Of a DNA stretch of 64,000 nucleotides, positions 58,198 through 64,000 are shown in pieces (position 1 is the stretch's first letter; each line of letters opens with the position of its first letter). The DNA comes from an uncultured Clostridia bacterium (GTDB lineage: Bacteria > Bacillota > Clostridia > Oscillospirales > Acutalibacteraceae), in contig CAMHEZ010000003.1 in assembly GCA_946184295.1 (NCBI GenBank), positions 1 to 64,000 on the forward strand. The letters are read 5' to 3'. Position numbers and translations under genes: made by a program. Under the pieces are notes generated by a model that saw nothing but the letters and a program-made list of their open reading frames with translations, was not told the origin of the DNA and searched no databases.

Positions 58198-59215
58198 TGC
58201 CGTACATCTTCTCATAGTAGTTCTGGTATTCGCCGGAGATAATCTCCTCCCACCAGTCGCGATTGTCGAGATACCACTGAATCGTTTTCTGAATGCCGTC
58301 CTCGAACTTGGTTTCGGGGAGCCAGCCCAGCTCGTTGTGAATCTTGGTGGGGTCGATGGCATAGCGCATATCGTGACCCTTGCGGTCGGTGACATAGGTA
58401 ATCAGGCTTTCGGGCTTGCCGAGCGCCTTGCAGATCATCTTCACGATGTCGATGTTGCGCTTTTCGTTATGGCCGCCGACATTGTAGACCTCGCCCACGC
58501 GTCCCTTGTGAATGATGAGATCAATCGCCTTGCAGTGATCCTCCACATAGAGCCAGTCACGCACGTTCAGACCCTCGCCATAGACGGGCAGGGGCTTATC
58601 ATTCAGCGCGTTGGCGATCATCAGCGGAATCAGCTTTTCGGGGAAGTGATAGGGGCCGTAATTGTTGGAACAGCGGCTGATGGTCACAGGCAGGCCATAG
58701 GTGCGGTGATATGCCAGCACGAGCAGATCGGCCCCCGCCTTGGAACTGCTGTAGGGACTGCTGGTGTGAATCGGGGTTTCCTCAGTAAAGAACAGGTCGG
58801 GTCTGTCGAGCGGCAGATCGCCGTAGACCTCATCGGTGGAAACCTGATGATAGCGCTCAATGCCGTACTTGTTGCAGGCGTCCATCAGGACGGCGGTGCC
58901 CATGATATTGGTTTCCAGGAAGATACTGGGATTTTCGATCGAGCGATCCACATGACTTTCGGCGGCAAAGTTGACCACGATGTCGGGCTTTTCCTCTTCA
59001 AAGAGCCGATACACCGCCTCACGGTCGCAGATATCCGCCTTGACAAAGCGGAAATGGGGATTTTCCATCACAGGCGCGAGGGTAGAAAGATTGCCCGCAT
59101 ACGTCAGCTTGTCCAGACAAATGATACGGTAATCGGGATACTGCTTTAACATATGGAACACAAAATTGCTGCCGATAAATCCGGCGCCGCCCGTTACAAT
59201 AATGGTTTTACTCAT
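58172..59215 (-). CDS. rfbB: dTDP-glucose 4,6-dehydratase
   Basis: VTGGAGFIGSNFV, STDEVYGDLP, YSSSKAGADLLV. Confidence 0.97.
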   Translation of the reverse strand: MSKTIIVTGGAGFIGSNFVFHMLKQYPDYRIICLDKLTYAGNLSTLAPVMENPHFRFVKADICDREAVYRLFEEEKPDIVVNFAAESHVDRSIENPSIFLETNIMGTAVLMDACNKYGIERYHQVSTDEVYGDLPLDRPDLFFTEETPIHTSSPYSSSKAGADLLVLAYHRTYGLPVTISRCSNNYGPYHFPEKLIPLMIANALNDKPLPVYGEGLNVRDWLYVEDHCKAIDLIIHKGRVGEVYNVGGHNEKRNIDIVKMICKALGKPESLITYVTDRKGHDMRYAIDPTKIHNELGWLPETKFEDGIQKTIQWYLDNRDWWEEIISGEYQNYYEKMYGNRSVVKSE

Positions 59216-59248
59216 GCTGTCACAACTGTCCTTTCTAAATAGCAATTA

Positions 59249-59286
59249 GAAGTTAGGAGAAAACATCATGTAACACTCCTAACTTC
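59249..59286. repeat. Inverted repeat gaagttaggag / ctcctaacttc between rfbA and rfbB
   Basis: 11 bp perfect arms; same core as cctaactcctaac at 20550-20575. Confidence 0.6.
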
Positions 59287-59292
59287 AATCTG

Positions 59293-60216
59293 CTAATTCC
59301 TATCAAAATCCATAATTCCCTTGTGTACGATATCCAGATATTTATTGTCAAGTACGTCCTTAAGATACTGGCCATACTGGTTCTTTTTGAGCTGTTCATA
59401 AACCGCCAGCACATCCTCGCGGGTAATCCAGCCGTTGAGATAGGCAATTTCCTCAAGACAGGCGATTTTGCGGTGCTGATGGGTTTCCATCGTCTTGACG
59501 AAGTTGCCCGCGTCGAGAAGAGACTCGTGTGTACCCGTATCCAGCCAGGTAAAGCCCTGACCGAGCAGCTGGACATTGAGCGCATCCTGCTCCAGATAGA
59601 TACGGTTGAGATCGGTAATCTCCAGTTCGCCTCTCGCCGAAGGCTTCAGTCCCTTGGCATACGCCACTACATTGTTATCGTAAAAATACAGGCCTGTCAC
59701 GCAATAATTGCTCTTGGGGCGCTGAGGCTTTTCTTCAATGGAGACCGCCTTGCCCTGCTCGTCAAACTCCACAATACCAAAGCGCTCGGGGTCGTCCACA
59801 TAATACCCGAACACCGTGGCGCCTCTGCCTTCATCGGCATTTCTGACAGCCGCCTCCAGCCGTTTATTCAGACCGTGCCCCGCGAAAATATTATCGCCCA
59901 GCACCATCGCGACGGTATCGTCCCCGATAAAATCCGCGCCGATGATAAAAGCCTGTGCCAGTCCGTCAGGCGAGGGCTGCACCGCGTAACTGAGATCAAT
60001 GCCGAACTGGTGACCGTCCCCCAGCAATTCCTGAAAACGGGGGGTATCCTGCGGGGTAGAAATAATTAAGATATCCCGGATACCGGCGTTCATCAGCACA
60101 GACATAGGATAATAAATCATCGGTTTGTCGTAAACAGGGAGAAGCTGTTTGGATGTGACTTTTGTCAGCGGATACAGGCGGGTACCTGAACCGCCCGCCA
60201 AGATGATACCCTTCAT
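59293..60216 (-). CDS. rfbA: Glucose-1-phosphate thymidylyltransferase
   Basis: [37 protein letters not shown]. Confidence 0.97.
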   Translation of the reverse strand: MKGIILAGGSGTRLYPLTKVTSKQLLPVYDKPMIYYPMSVLMNAGIRDILIISTPQDTPRFQELLGDGHQFGIDLSYAVQPSPDGLAQAFIIGADFIGDDTVAMVLGDNIFAGHGLNKRLEAAVRNADEGRGATVFGYYVDDPERFGIVEFDEQGKAVSIEEKPQRPKSNYCVTGLYFYDNNVVAYAKGLKPSARGELEITDLNRIYLEQDALNVQLLGQGFTWLDTGTHESLLDAGNFVKTMETHQHRKIACLEEIAYLNGWITREDVLAVYEQLKKNQYGQYLKDVLDNKYLDIVHKGIMDFDRN

Positions 60217-60541
60217 GTTTTCACCAGTCCTTTCAAAATGCAACCGGCAAAATGACGGCCGATCACGCCGTCAAACGCCCGATTCATACACGCACATATA
60301 CTATATCTTAGCACACGTCAACATAAAAATCAACAAAATCTCTTCTGAAATTCAGACTGCCAAAGAAAATTCTACAAAAGCGACAATTCCCACAATGAAA
60401 TTTATCATTTATCATTCATCATTCATTATTATTGTTTCCCATACTGTATCAAAATTGCCATCGCTCCGGTCTTTTATTTTCTGACATGACCTTTATCAAA
60501 TACAAATGATTTTCCAGCAGAATCGCATCGTGAATCAAAAG

Positions 60542-60585
60542 AAACGGAAACCGCTCCCCATCAACGGGAAACAGTTTCCGTTTTT
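60542..60585. terminator. Rho-independent terminator downstream of the aldolase-like gene
   Basis: aaacggaaac ... gtttccgttttt stem. Confidence 0.75.
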
Positions 60586-60607
60586 GTGATGATATAAAGA
60601 GCAACCG

Positions 60608-61600
60608 TCAGTCTCTGTCGAGCAGTTCCTGATAGAAGTCACAGTAATCGGTCTTGCCGTCGCGGATAAATTCGATGGCGGAAGAGGGGTGGCGGTTGAG
60701 GCGGCCGGTCAGCAGGTAGGGAACATCATAGCCCCACACCACGCCGCTGGCTTTCAGCGGCAGCATGTAATCCTCGATAAAGCGCAGCACCGGCGTGATG
60801 TTGTACTTCGGATTCTTGAAGAAGCCGAGTAGCAGTTCCATCGCGCAGTTGCCCGCGCCGCGACCCATGCTGCACACCGTCGCGTCGAGATAGCTCACGC
60901 CCAGCGACATGGATTCGATGGTATTGGCAAAGGCGAGCTGCTGGTTGTTGTGGGCGTGCATACCGATATACTTGCCCGCAGCCTCACCGTAGGAAAGATA
61001 TTTTTCCGAAAGGCGGGCGATTTGTTCGGGATAGAGCGAGCCGTAGCTGTCCACCAGATAAATACCGTCCACATGGCTCTGACAAATCAGCTCCAGCGCG
61101 CCGTCAATGTCCACGTCGCTGGCATTGGAGATGGCCATGATGTTGACGGTGGTTTCATAGCCCAGCTCGTGACAGTACTCCACGATTTCCAGCGCGGCGG
61201 GAATGGTATTGATGTAGGTGGCCACGCGCACCATGTCGATCACGCTCTCGGAGCGGGGAATAATGTCGCGGCGGAAATCGGTTCTGCCCACGTCGGCCAT
61301 GACGGAAATTTTCAGATCGGTGTTATTGTCGCCCACGATGGCACGGATATCGGCCTCATTGCAGAACTTCCACTTGCCGAACTTGTCCGGCGAGAAGATA
61401 TCCTTTGATGCCTTATAGCCAAACTCCATATAATCCACGCCCGCCTTGACATTGGCAAGGTAGAGCGCACGGATAAATTCATCGTCAAAATAGAAATTGT
61501 TCACCAGACCGCCGTCGCGAATCGTCGCGTCAAGTACCCTGACGTCGGGGCGGAAGGAGACAATGTTACCTCTTCTGTTCATAGGGTTCATTCCTCTCAA
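60608..61600 (-). CDS. HMG-CoA-lyase/DRE-TIM-type aldolase catalytic domain protein
   Basis: VRVLDATIRDGGLVNNFYFDDEF, YLVDSYGSLYPEQ, GMHAHNNQQLAFANT. Confidence 0.85.
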   Translation of the reverse strand: MRGMNPMNRRGNIVSFRPDVRVLDATIRDGGLVNNFYFDDEFIRALYLANVKAGVDYMEFGYKASKDIFSPDKFGKWKFCNEADIRAIVGDNNTDLKISVMADVGRTDFRRDIIPRSESVIDMVRVATYINTIPAALEIVEYCHELGYETTVNIMAISNASDVDIDGALELICQSHVDGIYLVDSYGSLYPEQIARLSEKYLSYGEAAGKYIGMHAHNNQQLAFANTIESMSLGVSYLDATVCSMGRGAGNCAMELLLGFFKNPKYNITPVLRFIEDYMLPLKASGVVWGYDVPYLLTGRLNRHPSSAIEFIRDGKTDYCDFYQELLDRD

Positions 61601-61667
61601 AAATAGCTTTCTGCAATTATACCATATCTATCCTGCATTTTCAACGCTTTTTTATCAAAAAGTGCGG

Positions 61668-61829
61668 GGAAATCTATTTCGTATTCGCCCGACATTTTAT
61701 TTCGTCTTGGTGCATCTTGCCCGGCAAGCTCCGCTTGCCTCCCGGGGCGCTGCCCCGGCCCCTGCAAGGGCGCCGCCCTTGACCCGCCAAAGGGACTCGT
61801 CCCTTTGGAAACCCACGCTTCGCTAATTA
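61668..61829 (-). repeat. Intergenic multi-hairpin repeat, copy I
   Basis: - strand ccaaagggacgagtccctttgg, caagggcggcgcccttg, ccggggcagcgccccggg, ggcaagcggagcttgcc, ggcgaatac, gatttcc; abuts the stop codon at 61827. Confidence 0.87.
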
Positions 61830-62168
61830 TTCCCATGTCTTCCATACGTCGGGACAATAACCCACTGTGGCCTGTTTCCCGTTGCGCACAATGGGGGTAC
61901 GGAACATCGCGGGATGATCCAGCAGCTTCTCCTCCACGGCGGCTTCGTCCGCGAGATAGGCGCAGTAGCCTGCTTCATAGGCTTTGGAAGTCTCATCGAT
62001 CAGTTGCCGCATACCGCCCACGGCACGCTTGATGTTATTGTATTCCCCCTTGCTCATGCCGAATTTGGCAACGTCAATAAACTGATATTTAATGCCGCGC
62101 TCTTTAAAATAGCGCTCGGCCTTCTTGGTGTCAAAGCACTTGGACTTGCCGAAAATCTGAATGTTCAT
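61827..62168 (-). CDS. ArsC/Spx-family thioredoxin-fold protein
   Basis: MNIQIFGKSKCFDTKKAERYFKERGIKYQFIDV; TPIVRNGK-like end. Confidence 0.9.
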   Translation of the reverse strand: MNIQIFGKSKCFDTKKAERYFKERGIKYQFIDVAKFGMSKGEYNNIKRAVGGMRQLIDETSKAYEAGYCAYLADEAAVEEKLLDHPAMFRTPIVRNGKQATVGYCPDVWKTWE

Positions 62169-62836
62169 ACCGTCGTTTCCTCCGTTTTTTGTGCAAATTT
62201 CTTTTCCGCCGCCATCTGCGAATACACACAACCGCAGTAATTCTGCCGGTACAGTCCATACTGCGCGGACAGCTCTATCGAACGCTTGTAGCCGTTCTTT
62301 TTCTTGAAGTCGGAATACAGATATTTCACCCCGTACTGTGCTGACAATTCGCGCCCGATGGCGTTGAGCTTCTCGGCGTTTTTGTAAGGGCTGACGCTGA
62401 GCGTGGTGGTGAAGTAGTCATAATGCCCCTCGGCAGCCACCTTCGCCGATTCTTCCAGCCGCAGCGTGTAGCACTTGAAGCACCGCTCGCCGCCTTCCGG
62501 CAAATCTTCCAGCCCTTTGGCAATCGCGAAGAACTCGCTGCTGTCGTACCGTCCCTCGATGAGCCGGACAGGGTTCGGATAGGGCGCCTCAGTAATCAAG
62601 CGTTTCAGCTCGGCGACGCGCTTATCGTACTCGGCGGCGGGGGTGATATTGGGATTGTAATACAAAGCCGTTGTGTCAAAATAATTGGTCAGGTATTCCA
62701 GCACATAACTGCTGCACGGCGCGCAGCAGCTATGCAGCAGCAGACGCGGCGTTTTGCCCGCGTTGGCCTGAATCTCTCGCTCACACGCGAGCTGGTAATT
62801 GATTTTGTTGGTTGGTCGATTTTTGGGCTGAGTCAT
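62165..62836 (-). CDS. queH: Epoxyqueuosine reductase QueH
   Basis: LLLHSCCAPCSSYVLEYL, ALYYNPNITPAAEYDKR, CFKCYTLRLE. Confidence 0.94.
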   Translation of the reverse strand: MTQPKNRPTNKINYQLACEREIQANAGKTPRLLLHSCCAPCSSYVLEYLTNYFDTTALYYNPNITPAAEYDKRVAELKRLITEAPYPNPVRLIEGRYDSSEFFAIAKGLEDLPEGGERCFKCYTLRLEESAKVAAEGHYDYFTTTLSVSPYKNAEKLNAIGRELSAQYGVKYLYSDFKKKNGYKRSIELSAQYGLYRQNYCGCVYSQMAAEKKFAQKTEETTV

Positions 62837-62915
62837 GAAACATATGCTCCTTTTTTGTCAATAACGGATTAGCACTATGATACTAAAATAATATCAATCT
62901 TCGTAATATATCAAC

Positions 62916-62949
62916 AAAAAAGAGATGCAGAACACACTACATCTCTTTT
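62916..62949 (-). terminator. Terminator downstream of hicB
   Basis: aaaagagatg / catctctttt with T run on the - strand. Confidence 0.8.
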
Positions 62950-62962
62950 GGACATCAAAAAA

Positions 62963-63313
62963 TCACCTTGCTGCATTTACCAACGCTAATCTTGCTTCAA
63001 CGGCTTCCTCAATAAAGCTGTTAAGGCTTTGATTATGATTCATCGCGTAAATAGCCGACTGTTTATAGACATCAAATCTCAAACGAACAGTCAAATCTCC
63101 CTGATAAGCCACTTCCGGTGCCATTCCATCTTCCTCGCACAGCGCAAGGTACTCATCAACTGCACCATGAAAATCCTCAACTAACTCCTTTGCTGTTGTT
63201 CCTTCATAGGAGATGAGTGACCGAATACCCTGAACTTTGCCAAAAAACACGCCATCATTTTCAGAAAATTCGACACTGCCCACGTATCCTTTATACTCCA
63301 TTGTATTATTCAA
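62963..63313 (-). CDS. hicB: HicB-family antitoxin
   Basis: YKGYVGSVEFSENDGVFFGKVQGIRSLISYEGTTAKELVEDFHGAVDEYLALCEE plus C-terminal RHH-like segment. Confidence 0.92.
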   Translation of the reverse strand: MNNTMEYKGYVGSVEFSENDGVFFGKVQGIRSLISYEGTTAKELVEDFHGAVDEYLALCEEDGMAPEVAYQGDLTVRLRFDVYKQSAIYAMNHNQSLNSFIEEAVEARLALVNAAR

Positions 63314-63354
63314 AGCAATCCTTCCTCCTCCAATTGATTGATTAGTTGTTTGAT

Positions 63355-63567
63355 TTAATACTCAAGTAATTCTTTACGGGGGTGAGGCTTGTGCATCATA
63401 ATCCTTGTCTTATGCAACTCACTGGTGAAAACGACACGAGAACCACTTGTTTTGCCTTTGTTACCTCGCACATAGCCCAACAACCCCAACAAGGTTTCAG
63501 CCTCTTCAAATGTAAAATCCTTTGGATTAGACCTTAAACGTGCTATCAATTTCTCTTTTTTTCCCAA
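63355..63567 (-). CDS. hicA: HicA-family toxin (mRNA interferase)
   Basis: dsRBD-like 70 aa protein ending FTSELHKTRIMMHKPHPRKELLEY, upstream of hicB. Confidence 0.9.
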   Translation of the reverse strand: MGKKEKLIARLRSNPKDFTFEEAETLLGLLGYVRGNKGKTSGSRVVFTSELHKTRIMMHKPHPRKELLEY

Positions 63568-63680
63568 GTTTTGCGCCTCATTTCTTCCTTATATGTTTAT
63601 TCTATCACATCTGCCCCAAAACATCAACCACCTTTCCCCCGCCTTTTCAAAAAATTTTCCCTGAAAATAAAAATTCCCCC

Positions 63681-63709
63681 TTGACAAATGGCAAACGTGG
63701 GTGTAAGAT
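63681..63709 (+). promoter_or_regulatory. Sigma-A promoter of the GntR-family gene
   Basis: TTGACA (63681-63686), 17 nt spacer, TAAGAT (63704-63709). Confidence 0.8.
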
Positions 63710-63777
63710 ATATGTGTACTAATCATCATAATACAGTTGCGAAAAGTAGTTCAGAAATTCATGATGGGGGTGATGGA

Positions 63778-64000
63778 ATGTATACCATCGACAATCTCTG
63801 CGGGGTTCCCGTGTATGAGCAAATCGTCCGACAGACCGAGACATTCATTCTGAGCGGCATCTTGCAGGCCGACGCGCCGATGCCGTCGGTGCGGGCAGTG
63901 GCAGCGGAAATCGCGGCCAATCCCAACACGATTCAGAAGGCCTACACGAATCTGCTGTCCCGCGGGCTGATTTATGCCGCTCCGGGCAAGGGCAGCTTCG
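63778..64000 (+). CDS. GntR-family transcriptional regulator (YtrA-like), truncated by window end
   Basis: My translation: MYTIDNLCGVPVYEQIVRQTETFILSGILQADAPMPSVRAVAAEIAANPNTIQKAYTNLLSRGLIYAAPGKGSF; wHTH of GntR type; absent from the ORF track because it runs off the window. Confidence 0.92.
   Translation, partial: MYTIDNLCGVPVYEQIVRQTETFILSGILQADAPMPSVRAVAAEIAANPNTIQKAYTNLLSRGLIYAAPGKGSF

Overview
GC-rich chromosomal window from a Firmicutes/Clostridia-type bacterium (inferred from gene content, T-box, SepF/DivIVA block and promoter style). Main blocks: a cysteine-type T-box (- strand) ahead of an unknown gene and cysE; rny; a serine hydrolase; an amino-acid ABC transporter; eamA-tatD; mutL-miaA; a ylm/division block (HlyD-like, yggS, sepF, ylmH, divIVA, ileS, lspA, rluD); split transketolase; and two giant paralogous secreted proteins (2280-codon ORF with 8 Ig-like domains, a long cell-wall-binding-repeat region and NlpC/P60; 2114 aa with about 22 Ig-like domains). 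An approximately 18 kb all-minus-strand surface-glycan locus follows (rml genes, glycosyltransferases, Wzx/Wzy-like proteins). It is continuous with an unusual metabolic cassette: D-2-hydroxyacid dehydrogenase, MmgE/PrpD, U32-like, ATP-grasp, HpcH/HpaI, two-subunit hydratase and DegT aminotransferase. The window ends with QueH, HicAB and a truncated GntR regulator. Most notable non-coding signal: a dispersed family of about 75-230 bp multi-hairpin intergenic repeats whose stems co-vary between copies, that mostly lie co-oriented directly at upstream stop codons, and that in places supply the stop codon itself. No tRNA, rRNA or CRISPR array was seen. All product calls come from reading the translations; no database search was run.
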